Assembly (NCBI RefSeq): GCF_030445035.2
Contig: NC_080699.1
Span: 8,680,001-8,744,000, forward strand
DNA: 64,000 nt
Reading direction: 5' to 3'
Source of the DNA: Dasypus novemcinctus
Lineage: Eukaryota; Chordata; Mammalia; Cingulata; Dasypodidae
This document shows, piece after piece, positions 24,051 to 35,430 of the stretch. How positions within the stretch are numbered: the stretch's first letter is position 1; each line of letters begins with the position of its first letter. A program made the translations under genes and the position numbers. Below the pieces are notes generated by a model. That model saw only the letters and a program-made list of their open reading frames with translations. It was not told the DNA's origin and made no database searches.

Positions 24051-24999
24051 TGACAGAGAGCCTCTTCTTGTTCCAGTCCCCAATCAAAACTAGCAGCTTT
24101 TCTGGTCATCCGGTAAATGGGCCAGAGTAGCACACCCAAAAGAGGAATATGTTGTCTCCAAAATCCAAAGAGACCAACTAAGCGTTGTGCCTCTTTTTTG
24201 GTCATAGGAGAGCGAGATGCAACAGCTTATCCTTCACTTTAGAAGGAATATCTCAACATGCCCTACACCACTGGACACCTAGAAATTTCACTGAAGTGGG
24301 AGGACCTTGTATTTTAGTTGGATTTATCTCCCATTCTCTCTCAGGCAAATGCCTTACCATTAAGTCTAGAGTCTTTGCTATGTCTTGCTCACTAGGTCCT
24401 AGCAACATGATATCATCAATGTAATGAACCAGTGTGATGTCTTGTGGGAGGGAGAAATGATCAAGATCTCTGCAGACAATATTATGACATAGGACTGGAG
24501 AGTTGATATACCCCTGAGGCAGGACTGTGAAGGTATACTGCTGGCATTGCCAGCTGATAGCAAACTATTTCTGGTGGTCCTTACTAATAGCAATTGAGAA
24601 AAAAGCATTTGCCAAATCAACAGCAGCATACCATGTACCAGGGGACATGTTGATTTGCTCAAGCAATGATACCGCATCTGGGACAGCAACTGCAATTGGA
24701 ATCACCACCTGGTTAAGTTTACAATAATCTACTGTCATCCTCCAAAATCCGTCTGTTTTCTGTACAGGCCAAATAAGAGAGTTGAATGGGGATGTGGTGG
24801 GAATCACCACCCCTGCATCTTTCAAATCCTTGATGGTGGCACTAATTGCTGCATTTTCTCTAGGAATCCAGTATTACTTTTGGTTTACTATTTTGCTAGG
24901 TAGGGGCAGTTCTAGTGGCTTCCACTTGGCCTTTCCAACCATAATAGCCCTCACTCCACAAGTCAGGGATCCAGTGTGGGGATTCTGTCAGTTACTGAG
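24051..24999 (-). pseudogene. ERV-L reverse transcriptase region
   Basis: RT text reads from PVQKTDG and [11 protein letters not shown] (in the frame 24825-24565) to a YIDD active-site box at 24412-24423 on the minus strand (context HYIDDIML). FWRQHIP and the thumb/connection follow. YxDD is the catalytic aspartate pair that copies RNA into DNA. The pieces are in more than one frame, so no full enzyme is encoded. Confidence 0.88.
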
Positions 25000-25512
25000 T
25001 GTATTAGTCAGCCAAAGGTGTGTAAATGCAAAATATCAGAAATTGGTTGGTTTTTATGAAGGGTATTTATTTGGGGTAGGTGCTTACAGATACCAGGCCA
25101 TAAAGCATAAGTTACTTCTCTCACCAAAGTCTATTTGGAGCAAGATGGCTGCCAACGTCTGTGAGGATTCAGGCTTCCTGGGTTCCTACATTCCTGGGGC
25201 TTGCTTTTCTCTGGGTTCAAGATTCCTTTCTTCCTGGGGTTGGCTTCTATTTCCTCTGTGAGCTTACTTCCTGGGGCTCCAGGTTAAGTCTTCAGCATCA
25301 AACTTCAATATCAAAACTTCAACATCAGAAATCCTCAACTCCGTTCTTTGCCAGGCCTTTTATCTATGAATCCACCCCCCTACAAGGGGCGGGGGAGGGG
25401 GGGGACGACTCAACGCCCTAATCATAACTCAGTCATGACCAGGTATAGATCAGATTACAAGCATAATCCAATATATCTTTTTGGGATTCATCAATAATAT
25501 TAAACTGCTACA
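25000..25512 (-). mobile_element. Solo LTR inserted in provirus pol
   Basis: On the minus strand it begins TGTAGCAGTTTAATATT and ends TTTGGCTGACTAATACA. Near-identical 5-mers flank it: ctgag at 24995-24999 and ttgag at 25513-25517. Pol reads up to this point (protease end) and resumes after it (start of RT). It has an AATAAA on the minus strand near its 3' end. It inserted after the provirus did. The 5-bp duplication fits class I or III. The family is not assigned. Confidence 0.82.
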
Positions 25513-25531
25513 TTGAGTATGTCTACTCCAA

Positions 25532-25825
25532 TTATGCATTCCAGAACTGGGAAATAACCACAGAATGGGTCCGGGGACCCACTGGATCAACTGTGAGATG
25601 GACTTGAGTTAAAACTCCATTAATCACCTGATGGCCATAAGCCCCTACTCTGACTGGTGGACCACAGTGACATTTTGGGTCTCCTGGAATTAATGTCACT
25701 TCTAAGCCAGTGTCTAATAATTCCCGAAAACTCTGATCATTTCCTTTTCCACAGTGCACAGTTACTCTGGTAAAAGGCTGTAGATCGCCTTGGGGAGGAA
25801 GATTAACAGCACAAATTTTGGGCAT
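25532..25825 (-). pseudogene. ERV-L aspartic protease region
   Basis: A 97-codon frame contains ELLDTGLEVTLIPG. The DTG is the catalytic triplet of retroviral aspartic proteases, which cut the Gag-Pol precursor. The usual residue after DTG is Ala or Ser, and here it is Leu, so activity is doubtful. The frame lies directly upstream of the RT, as expected. Confidence 0.82.
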
Positions 25826-27785
25826 TTAACAGGATCCTTCCCCAAGGAGACTTGGCCTCCTCTTCATTCAAGGGGCTCTGGATCTGTAAACTCTCTCAAG
25901 TCCAGGAATTGATTAAGGGACTGTGATTCTCTGCATCTGTAATTTGAGTTAAAGTTTTGTTCACTCAACCTAGAACTCTTCTATTTATACAGATCCAGAA
26001 GAAATTTAGTAGACTGCCCATCTCTTTCGCATCTAGGTACCCATGATATATTAGCCGATGCCTATAACTCAATGTGACTAAGACTATTTTGAGTGCTTTT
26101 TTGAATTTGTCTTTCATTGCTGTAGCCACGCCCACCTTTACTATGGTGATTAACTGCCAATACTTGACTTTTACCAGACCTACACCCGATTATTCCCATA
26201 ATGTTTAAGGATTCTAATTCCATCACAGCCCTCCCTACAGTAGTATCTGGACTACAGAGAAGAGCTACCACAGAGCTCTTCAGGGAAGATGGAGTTAGTC
26301 TCATAAATTTATTTCTCACAGTCCTGGTTAAAGATGTGTCCTCTGGACATCCTTGCAGGGGGGGGGGCAGCTCTCAGTGGCAAATCCATTCTAGCATTCC
26401 AATCTCCCTAAGCCTTTGAATTCCTTCTTCTACTGTGTACCAGGGCAAATCAGGCATCTCAACTTCAGACATGCTAGGCCATCTTTTGGCCCATGTATCA
26501 ATTAACCACCCAAACAAACTGTTAGAGCCCTTTCTAATCCCTTGAGCTACAGTGTTGAATCCAGAATTTCTCCTTAGCAGGCCCATATCAATATATTCAG
26601 CCTGATCCAACTTTATATTCCTTCCACCATTATCCCATACCCTTTTATCCATTCCCACACATATTCCCCTGATTTCTATCTATATAAGTTGGAAAACTCA
26701 TGCAGTTCTTTCTGAGTATACCTTACTTCCTTGTAGGTCACACTTTGTATTTCACCTTTGGGGGCTTGTTGTGATTTTAGTCTAGTAATAGGTCTCAAAG
26801 ACAAGAGAAGTGGTGGGGGTGGGTAAGGAGAAGGATTAGAAATGCTTTGCAAGCTACTGACCTCAGGGCATTCCCTTGCATTTTCTTCTGGTGAGACAGG
26901 ATTAATCTCTTCAGGCAGGGGTTGGAGGCAGTTTCCTCAGGACAAACTGGAGGCTGGGCAATGGGTGCTGGAGTTTGGCTGGTACATGCCTCAGGGCTGG
27001 GAGGAGGTCAAGACTCCTTGGGGCAGGCCAGAGGCTGAGCAGGGCAGGCTTCAGTTTGGCTGGTACCCACCTCAGGGCTGAAAGTTATTTCAGACTCCCT
27101 GGGGCAGGCTGGAGGCTGGATGATACACTGTTGACAAGGTGTGGCCTGGACAGGGCAGGCCATGGAAGGTTTATTTGGTGAAGTCTCAGCAGAATTCAGG
27201 GTTCCATTGTCTCCATCAGTATCCTCATCATCCCACATGTCTCCATCCCAATTCTCTGGATTCCACCCTTTTCCAATCAGTGCCTTCACTTTAACTGCAG
27301 AAACCCTGCCAGGTTGAGATTTTAGTTTCCTTTGTAACTCCACTACTAGTACAATGAGAGTCTGAGTTTTGTTCTCAGATATTTCCCGCCTGTGGCTACA
27401 GGAGACAAGATTTTCTTTCAGATGCAAAAACTTTCACATCATCCTTTCAGTGTTTAAGTTTCAATATTGAAAACTCTTTCTTTTGTAACAGTATCCAGGG
27501 TATCTAGGAGGATCCATCCAACATCATTATACTGTTTGACTCTACAAAACTCTGGTAAAGTGTTGAAAACACTCTCTCCCAAATCCCTGCTTCTTACAAG
27601 CATGGAAGTAGGGGAATCCAGTGATGCTATTTTGCGGATCTTGATTGCCAACTCGTGCCATGGACTGTTAGCAGCCTCTTCACTATTGGAAAGGGATCAG
27701 TACCCTTGATCCAATTAGAGTAGAAAGACAATTGCAAAACTCTCAGGACCACCTCAGACATCCCGTGTTTAAAACTGTTACTCAA
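25826..27785 (-). pseudogene. ERV-L gag region
   Basis: The region between the primer site and the protease holds broken gag pieces. They include a frame at 27651-27454, a Trp/Asp/Glu-rich frame at 27427-27008 (GKGWNPENWDGD) with Pro/Cys-containing repeats, and a frame at 26658-26374 (WLIDTWAKRWPS). No Cys-His zinc knuckle was recognised. Assignment rests mainly on position. Confidence 0.7.
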
Positions 27786-27788
27786 GAA

Positions 27789-27803
27789 CCACTCCTGGTA
27801 CCA
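27789..27803 (-). other. Primer binding site for tRNA-Leu
   Basis: The minus strand reads TGGTACCAGGAGTGG a few bases after the 5' LTR. It is complementary to the 3' end of mammalian tRNA-Leu(UAA), ...CCACTCCTGGTA plus CCA. A leucine primer is the known choice of the ERV-L group. Confidence 0.88.
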
Positions 27804-27808
27804 AGTCA

Positions 27809-28280
27809 TATTAGTCAGGGTTCTCTAGGGAAATAGATTCAACAAGGGATATCTGGGTTTTATTATATATTTTGGGATATTTGTTGATAGTAAGGGATTT
27901 ATCAGAGTCTCTTACACAGCTGTGGGGATGCACAAGTCCAGGTTCTGCAAGCAGCCTGCAACCAGGAGCTCTGATGAAAGTCCAATAAAGATTCTTGATG
28001 AGTTCTGGGAGATGTTGATTGTCCAAAGAGTCCACGCAATGCTGAAATCACTTCCCTTTTTAAGGGTTTCAACTGATTGGTTTAAACACCACCCATTGCT
28101 GATGGCGATCTCCCTGATTGATGTAATTAAAACCAGCTATCTATGATTTACCACTGCAGTAAAGTTAATGGTGACTAAAGTCCATAAATGCGCTTGTATT
28201 ACAGTTAGCCCAGTGCTTGCTTGACCAAACAACTGGGCACAATTATCTGACAGAGTTGACACAATAACCTAACCATCAGA
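27809..28280 (-). mobile_element. 5' LTR of the ERV-L provirus
   Basis: It is homologous to 21299-21755. It has an extra block (gggttttattatatattttg and following) near 27855-27885 that the 3' LTR lacks. Ends: tattagtcaggg at 27809 and aaccatcaga at 28280. The next five bases, gggca, repeat the left flank of the provirus. Confidence 0.93.
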
Positions 28281-28285
28281 GGGCA

Positions 28286-30045
28286 GATTCTGCTTTGCCA
28301 TGTTCTTCTCTAACAAACTGGTTATGCCAAGATTGATTGCATGATTTGCCAAACCTGTGTTAGATGTTAGTTTTATGTGGGCAGATATAGACAAGGTGAA
28401 AAATGAACTGGGCTTTGAGGGATGATTGGTCTTCCAAAGGTTAGGAGAAATTGGTGGAGGTAATGGGAGCACAGACATGTAGTTAGAAAATTACAAAGAT
28501 TAAGTAACATTTCACAGGTGTCCCTTCTCCTGTCCACTATGCCATTCCCCTGCTGTAGCTCTTTATTTTGCCCTCTCTAGATATGGCACAGACATAATAC
28601 AAATATATGGCAACTGATTGAATGTGGCCTATGAGTGAAATAAAGAGGTTGAAGATGACCAACTTTCGAGATTCAGATATAAGGAACATAGTGCTGTTAT
28701 CTGAACCATGAAATGCTGAAGAAGGAACAAGCCTGGGAGGTCATGTAATATTGATGGAATGGTAGAAACATAAGAGTAAGATTTCCCTATCTTCAGAAGG
28801 GACTAGGGAGCTTCTGCCCCAACGCAAAAGAGTCCACTTAACACTGCTGAGCCTTGTAACTTCAAACATGCAAAAAAGTCCATTAAATCCAATACTTTTC
28901 CAGAAGTTCTGAGGGTAAGTCAATGTTAGCACAATTTATTTTTTGTCTTAGTTCTAACTATCATTAGCCATTTTTATACCATGGGGGTGTAGAATAAGAA
29001 ACACCATGGGGGAAATAATTTGGCAATCTCAGAGAACTCAAATTTCACCCAAAAAGCAAAGACATTACCAGACGATAATGGAGACAAGCTTAAGCTAGAG
29101 TAGGCTGATTTATTAGCTGTTAATGTAGCCTCAAGAAAAATAAGATCTTTGAAGCTAGAGAGCTCTGGAATAGAATCTTGGTGCTGCCTTGCACTAGATG
29201 ATGATCATGGAAAAGGTCATCCTTCTGAGCCTCAGAGTCTGCAAGGTAAAGACATTCCTATTTACTATGGCTCTTACGAGAACTAAATGTGCCTGTATGT
29301 TGAAGTACCTTTTTGTCCTTACTTTCAAAACCAGATAAAGGCATTCATTAAAACCCTAATATACTATGACGGCACTAGAGAAAACATTTTCTGTGAATCC
29401 TCTCTTTGTCAACATTTTCCCAACATTGTGTGCACACACTCTTTCCATTTCTTCATCTCACAATCATTCTTGGTGGAACCACTGACACTACTTTCTCATT
29501 GTCAGTTCTTCCCTCACCCATTGACTAGAGGCAACATAATTGGACTGTGGGCAACTGTACCATCACCTCCAAGAGTCTCAGCCAGTCAAGGTATTCCTGC
29601 TGTCCTATCCACGTGATTGTCTCAGTCTGGCCCCATGACCAAAGACACCCCAATCAGAGGGAAACAGAGATGGAGTGTTGAACAGATGTGATGCCTGGAG
29701 TTACTGGGCCACCAAAGGAAATCCAGCCTAAGTCTAAAGCTGACACTCAGCATGCAGAGCCAAAAGCACATCAGAAGAAACCCATCAAAGTGCACCTGAA
29801 AACAGCCCTGAGATTTTCTTATTAGTTGGCCAGCCAATGAATTCCCTTTATTGTGCAAGTCAATCTGTATCCATATAATCTTAAAGTTATACTTTGGTCC
29901 CATCTGCCCTTAATTCCTCATGCATACTGCTGTTGTGGGACTCATCCATGACGTTCATATCAATGAATCAATGAATTCTTCTTCCAGCTCTTCCTACTCT
30001 ACCTAAACCCTCAAGTTTTAGAGCTTTTCAACAGATACATTCAGG
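28286..30045. other. Intergenic, no gene recognised; one MIR
   Basis: Only short scattered frames occur. A MIR fragment is at about 29160-29290. The rest was not assigned. Confidence 0.45.
29160..29290 (+). repeat. MIR SINE fragment
   Basis: Sequence aatcttggtgctgccttgc, ccttctgagcctcagagtct and gctcttacgagaactaaatg follows the MIR order. Confidence 0.6.
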
Positions 30046-30049
30046 TATG

Positions 30050-30515
30050 TGAAATGACATATGTAAAAGGATAGTAATTAAAGCATTATTTTTAAAAGTG
30101 AATGATGGAAAACAAACCCAAATATATACTAAAAGGGAATTACTTAAATAAATCATGAATTCATACACTGTATTATCATGAAGCTATTTAATAGAATGAA
30201 GCAGCTCTCTGTTACTGACTTGGAAAAATTTTCAATATATGTTCTGTGAGAGAAAGTGAAATGTAGAATAGTATGTAAAGTAAGTTGTATTTCAATTAAA
30301 AAAAAAGACTTTTTAGACATACCCATATATACATAAAATATTGTGGTTGCTTGTGGAAAAAAGAACTGGGTGGTTTGGATAACCCAGAAAGGAGAATATT
30401 TTTACTAAGTAAATAACATCTCTTTCCTTTTGAATTTGGGGTCATTTGCATGTATTCAGAAAACTAATGTGAAATGTTTAAAATAAAGAAAATAAGGAAA
30501 TCTTATCTAGTTATG
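30050..30515 (+). mobile_element. L1M-type 3' end fragment
   Basis: The phrases cactgtattatcatgaagct, gaagcagctctctgttactg, aactgggtggtttgg, ccttttgaatttggggtc and a final A-rich ataaagaaaataag match an old L1 3' end. Confidence 0.5.
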
Positions 30516-30769
30516 TAAGAGAAAGCCCTTTGTGGTTATGATTAGTGCTATCCTATTTACACTGATTCCCCTCCCAGGCGCACAGTAGGGTATCATTTTC
30601 CTGTCTTTGAAGTTAGATGAGGCAACGTAATTTTCTTCAGCCATTGCAATGGGAACAGAATGTTGTTCATTATATGCAGATAGAAGCTTTAGGAGTTGGT
30701 GTACAATTTACCAATAACTCTTTCCCTCTGCCACAGTAAAGGGCAGAGCTCAAAGTGATAATAGTTTTA

Positions 30770-30895
30770 TCAGACTGAATCTTGAGGTGAGGGCATCTTG
30801 GGGTAGAAATCTCATCCGAATATCATGATGAGCTTTTTAGTTTTAAGCCACTGAAATTTGGGAGTTGTTCATTACCACAGTATAACCTGCCTTAC
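30770..30895 (+). mobile_element. Old LTR end (MLT1-like)
   Basis: gttttaagccactgaaattt and gggagttgttcattaccaca, then gtataacct, resemble the conserved end of MaLR-class LTRs. Short and diverged. Confidence 0.35.
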
Positions 30896-30929
30896 CTCAG
30901 TGACACATCACTTTAGAGGGTCCAGTCCC

Positions 30930-32480
30930 AAGCCATCTCCTCTTTTGTCCCTTCGGTCTCCACATATATCCTCGTCTGCTCCCATATTCGGCTGATGAAC
31001 TAACCTTCCACACTTTATCTCCTCTGTTTCAAGTTCAAGACACCTCTGTCTAATGAAGTTAGTATACAAGCATCTCTTAAATTAGAAACATGAGATAATT
31101 CCTCCTGACTCTTAACGTTCTCCCACAAAATTTCCTCTCTCTTAGTGTTCCCTCAATTATACTAAAGCCACTGCCATCCAAGAATTGCTTCAAGTCATAA
31201 ATCTCAGAGTTATTCTTGACATAACCCTCACCCTCAGGAGTCTTTATCTAATTCACCATTCAATCTGGATGATGTGAAAATATATTTCAAATTCAGTCAT
31301 AGCTTTCGATCTATGCTGAGATCTCCAGTACATACCAGCCTCTTCTGACAACTATAACAGTCCTTTAACTTGTCTTCCAACTTTCCAGACAATTCCCTCA
31401 ACTGGAATTATTATTCAAAACATATAATGGTTTGGGTCACTTCTCTGTTTAAAAACTCCTTCAATGGATCCATAATGCACTTAAAATAAAAAATACATGT
31501 GCAAGGTCCTGAATGATTGGATCATGCCTGCTTGTTTATTATTATCTAATTCCACAACCCCTGTGCTACTTTGAGGCTTTTATGGACCCCAGAAAAAGTC
31601 ATGTTTTTAGAGCTGATCCATCCCTGTGGGTGTGAACCTACTGTAGGTGGGGCTTTTTGGTCAGGCTACTGCAGTGGTGTGTGGCCCAGAGTGGGTCTTA
31701 ATCCTCTTACTGGAATCCTTTATAAGTGAATGAATACAGACCGAGAAGCCCACAGAAGCTGAGAGAACAAGCCAAGGCATCAAGAAGCTGAAAGCAGCGA
31801 AACCCGGCAGAGGAGGGGATTCCAACAGATGCTGCCAGGTTCCTTCCCATGTGACAGAGGAGTTCAGGATCACTGGCAGCTGGTCTTCAGAGAGAAAGCA
31901 TCACCTAGTAATGCCTTGATTTGGACATTTTTCTCAACCTTGAAACTAAGTTTGCAACCTAATAAATTCGCATTGTAAAAGCCACCCTATTTCTGGTACA
32001 TTGCATTTTGGCAGCCTAGCAAACTAAAACAACCACGCTCCAACACCCTAACCAGAGACCCTATTTACTAAGTTCCAGTCAAATCAACCTTCTTCCACTT
32101 CCTTGGACATGCTATGATTATTTCACCTCTTGGCCTCTGTACTGTCTTCCATTTTCTTTTCCTAGAATGTTTTATGTTAACCTCCCAGCTGGTTAATTTA
32201 ATTTAAACACTTTTTTAATTGTCCCAGAGATACTTTCTCTCTAACCACCAATCTTTACTAGGTTTCCTGCATGCAACATTATTCTCTCTTACCTTTCTGT
32301 CATTTCTGTAATAATGCCTTTGTAGTTTGTGTTTTTCTGTGGTTGTTTTGTTTCTTTGATTTCTTTGTCACTCTAGACAAATCTCAATGAGGTTGCATTG
32401 AATGTGTTTTCCTCAATACTCTTTATCTTTCATCTATGACAGGGCCTGGTATTTAAGTGAATCAATAAAAGAATGAACCA
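30930..32480 (+). mobile_element. L2 LINE fragment, interrupted
   Basis: The order is ctataacagtcctttaactt, gtcacttctctgtttaaaaa, aaggtcctgaatgattggat, then after an LTR insertion tggcctctgtactgtcttcc and finally gacagggcctggtatttaa with a gaatgaacc end. This is the reading order of L2 ORF2 remnants and 3' end. The LTR at 31562-32032 splits it. Confidence 0.6.
31562..32032 (+). mobile_element. MaLR-like solo LTR inside L2
   Basis: Starts TGTGCTACTTTGAGG, with GGTGTGAACCTACTG, CCTTTATAAGTG and TGTGACAGAGGAG, and ends CAGCCTAGCAAACTAAAACA. Same family as 19505-19973. Confidence 0.82.
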
Positions 32481-32892
32481 GCTTCTAAAGTGGTCCAGGT
32501 GTGGGGCAAGGCATATAACTTAGTGGTGACAATTCTGCATTGAATTCACATGTGCACTTGCACCCACTGCCCAGTAAAAAAGTAACAGAGAATGTTTTAA
32601 TGAGAATGTGGTAGATTGAGTTACGTATCCTATTGTAAAGAGGACTTCTTGGTGTAATTTTTAGTTAAGGTGTGGTCCAACTGAATTAGGGTGGGTCTTA
32701 ATCCAGAATCCTGGAGGATTTATCATAAAGAGAAAGTCACAAGCAGGAAGCCACCAGGAACCCCGAAGAGAAAGGAGAGGACATCACCATGTGAGAGAGG
32801 AAGAGATTCAAGTCAAGGAACCTCAAAGATTTTGGCAAGCCAAAACCATGAGACAATAATTTCCAATTGTTTAAGCCAAATCATTGTGTGCC

Positions 32893-34021
32893 CAGAGATT
32901 TCAGTCTTTGGTCTGTTCATATGCCCGTTGAGTCTTGAATCTCAGCAGAGTTGCAGCCAACACCTACTCTCCAGTTCATCAGACTCATCCAAGACAACTA
33001 ACAAAATAATAATGATGGACAGTGCCCATCCCAAACAACAAAGACTATCTACAGCTGCAAGCAAAACAGCTTGTTCTGTCTCCCCCATAAGAGCTAAGCA
33101 CCCTCTTAGTCAGAAGCAGAGTGGGCATCACCATCCCCAAATCCTCAAGATTGAAATATGAACAAATGTAACTGAGTAATGCAACCATGGCCCAAAGTAG
33201 ACTTATTCTTATTGTAGTAATGAAAGAACTTTTAACATTGATATAATGATCATGGGCACCAGAGATTCTGAAGGGAGGAGGAGGGAAGAATAGGTGGAAC
33301 ATAAGGCATTTTTAGGACATTAGAATTGTCCTGCATGACATTGCAATAGCAGATACAGGCCATTATGCATTTTGTCAAAATCTATAAAATTATACAGTGC
33401 CAAGTACAAACCATCATGTAAATTATAGACCTTGGTTAGAAGCAATGCTTCAAGATTTGTTCATCAGTTGCAACAAATGTATCATACTAATGTAAGATGT
33501 TATTAATAGGGGAAGATGTGAGAGGGGGAAGGGGCGGGTTGTATGGGAATCTCCTATACTTTTTTTTTTTTTTTAAAAGATTTATTTATTTATTTAATTT
33601 ACCCCCCTCCCCTGGTTGTCTGTTCTTGGTGTCTATTTGTTGCGTCTTGTTTCTTTGTCTGCTTTTGTTTCTTTGTCCGCTTCTGTTGTCGTCAGCGGCA
33701 CGGGAAGTGTGGGCGGCGCCATTCCTGGGCAGGCTGCTCTTTCTTTTCACGCTGGGCGGCTTTCCTCACGGGCGCACTCCTTGCGCGTGGGGGCTCCCCC
33801 ACGCGGGGGACACCCCTGCGTGGCAGGGCACTCCTTGCGCGCATCAGCACTGCGCATGGCCAGCTCCACACGGGTCGAGGAGGCCCGGAGTTTGAACCGC
33901 GGACCTCCCATATGGTAGACGGACGCCCTAACCACTGGGCCAAAGTCCGTTTCCCTCCTATACTTTTAAGGTAACTTTTCTGTGATCCAAATCTTCTTTA
34001 AAATAAAGTATACTATATGAA
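32893..34021 (+). mobile_element. Unclassified retroelement copy 2 (nested)
   Basis: Homologous to 16090-17345. It ends in a poly-A tail just before 34033. The host LTR text aagccaaatcattgtgtgcc (ending near 32892) recurs after the tail as aagccacattgtgtgcc, a target duplication with a 3-base gap. This shows a retrotransposition by a poly-A, L1-type mechanism. A long SINE sits inside. Confidence 0.8.
33563..33955 (-). mobile_element. Long DAS-type SINE with target duplication
   Basis: Full-length copy on the minus strand with a poly-A (plus-strand poly-T) end near 33560. The 13-mer ctcctatactttt flanks it (about 33551-33563 and 33957-33969). It is the innermost of a three-level nest. Open frames here are SINE body. 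Confidence 0.92.
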
Positions 34022-34139
34022 AAAAAAAAAAAGCCACATTGTGTGCCGTTTGTCATAGCAGCCAGGCAAACTAAAACAAAGAGAGGGGGTGACATGGGAA
34101 ATTCGGCCTCTAGAGCAGGTCAGGGAGCATCACTGAAGA

Positions 34140-34262
34140 AACACTTGGTTTAACAAAGGGGTAATTTGACTCCAAACTAATTTTATTTCCCCATCTATAA
34201 AATGATGAAATGGACTAGATGATTTGCTAGTTTCTCAAACTCTAACATTTTGGATTTCTATT
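34140..34262 (+). repeat. MIR-type SINE fragment
   Basis: tttatttccccatctataaa, atgatgaaatggactagatg and ctctaacattttgga follow a MIR family 3' part. Confidence 0.5.
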
Positions 34263-34525
34263 TCTCAGTTTGCCCAGAATCAGCCCTACAGGACAACTAT
34301 TGACTTTGTTCTTTCTTCCTTAGGTGTTTAAGGGAGACTTAAAATATCTGGGTGCTGAAAATAAGGATTCTAGAGGTAGAGAGAGTAAGAGAGAACAAGT
34401 GATAGCCATATACTCCATCCTTGTACATCTACATCTATCAGATGCTCTGACCACAGTGTGGTCAGTTTAGGGAAAATGAATTGTTCTACAAATGAAGGAA
34501 GGAGTCCAATTAAAATCTTGGAATC

Positions 34526-34531
34526 TTTATT
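34526..34531 (-). terminator. MMP10: Candidate MMP10 polyadenylation signal
   Basis: AATAAA on the minus strand. Subtracting the inserted retroelement and its duplication, it lies about 280 bases after the stop codon. It is the nearest AATAAA seen on that strand downstream of the stop, outside the insert. Confidence 0.45.
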
Positions 34532-34782
34532 AAGTAATAAATAAAACTCCCATGTAGATACATTCTCTTGCCCATTGCACATGAGTACTTCCCAGTTCTA
34601 TCCAATGTAATCCGAGAATACATGAAGCAGTCCAGATAAATGGTCCAGGACACAGAAGATGTCCAAAAACCCTAGATTCAAAATTCAGCTTCTTTGGCCA
34701 CAGCATTTGCAGGAGCAATGAATCATTTTGACTCAAAATAAATTAGGTAAATAATTATTAGATTCATTTAAAATGCCCATAT

Positions 34783-35430
34783 CACATGTAGTTGAGTTTG
34801 TGTTCCTGAGTGTGATGGAGTTGGACTCAGATATGATCTTTCTACACATGCCTCTTCTGTCATTTTTACTGAACCTGTGGTTGGCACTGGGGTTGATGTA
34901 TACTCAGGAGACCTGAATCTCTAGACTGTCCATGTGATAGCCAGACCCTGAGCCTCAGCAGACTTGCAACTCCTACCCTCTGGTTTATTGGACTTACTCT
35001 GGCCAGGGAGGTGGAGAAGGTCAACCACCACACCAAGGAGCCAAGAGTGCCTATAACTGCAAGCAGGGGAATTGCATCCATCATCCATGTGGAATCTAAG
35101 CCCCCTCTCGATATAGAGGTAGAGTGGACATAACCATCCCAGGATCCACAGGATGGAGGAATAGAGTATGGATTAGAGTGGACTTACTGATACTCTGCTA
35201 TGGAACTACTGTGATTAGCAATGGAAGAAATTGTAGCAGTGATGTGGAGAAAGTGGCCACGGTAGCTGCTGAGTGTAGGGAGAGGGAAGAAGAGATATGA
35301 TGTGGAGGCATTTTCAGGACTTGGAGTTGTCCTGAGTGGTCCTGCAGGGACAGATGCTGAACATTGTATGTTCTGCCATGGCCCACTGGGTGGACTGGGG
35401 GAGAGAGGAAAATTAAAATAAAATAAAAAT
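34783..35430 (+). mobile_element. Unclassified retroelement copy 3, in MMP10 3' UTR
   Basis: Shares the order seen in 16090-17345 (ggttggcactggggttgatg, gaagaaattgtagcagtgatgtgg-like, acttggagttgtcctg). It ends in an AAAATAAAA-type tail. An exact 13-bp duplication aaaatgcccatat flanks it at 34770-34782 and 35431-35443. It is inserted antisense to MMP10, 20 bases past the stop codon. Confidence 0.9.

Larger units (their letters stand above)
21294..28285 (-). mobile_element. Full-length ERV-L-type provirus with 5-bp target duplication
   Basis: Two LTRs in the same direction bound about 6 kb of internal sequence. The flanking 5-mers are gggca at 21294-21298 and gggca at 28281-28285. Internal order on the minus strand is 5' LTR, primer site, gag, protease, RT, RNase H, integrase, dUTPase, polypurine tract, 3' LTR. 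There is no env. A dUTPase after the integrase, a leucine primer and the absence of env are known features of the ERV-L (class III) group. Coding parts contain stops and frameshifts. The two LTRs differ by scattered substitutions and a block near 27858-27880 present only in the 5' LTR, so the insertion is not recent. A later solo LTR interrupts pol. Confidence 0.93.
32609..34078 (+). mobile_element. MaLR-like LTR split by a retroelement
   Basis: The left part 32609-32892 begins TGGTAGATTGAGTTACG and reads to ttgtttaagccaaatcattg. The right part 34022-34078 reads gccacattgtgtgcc and ends ccaggcaaactaaaaca. Together these are one LTR of the same family as 19505-19973, interrupted by 32893-34021. 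Confidence 0.82.

Noticed and set aside
33497-33974. Frames of 100-143 codons on the plus strand
   Set aside because: All lie in the long DAS SINE. The same text recurs at 5037-5402, 50234-50721 and 54771-55550.
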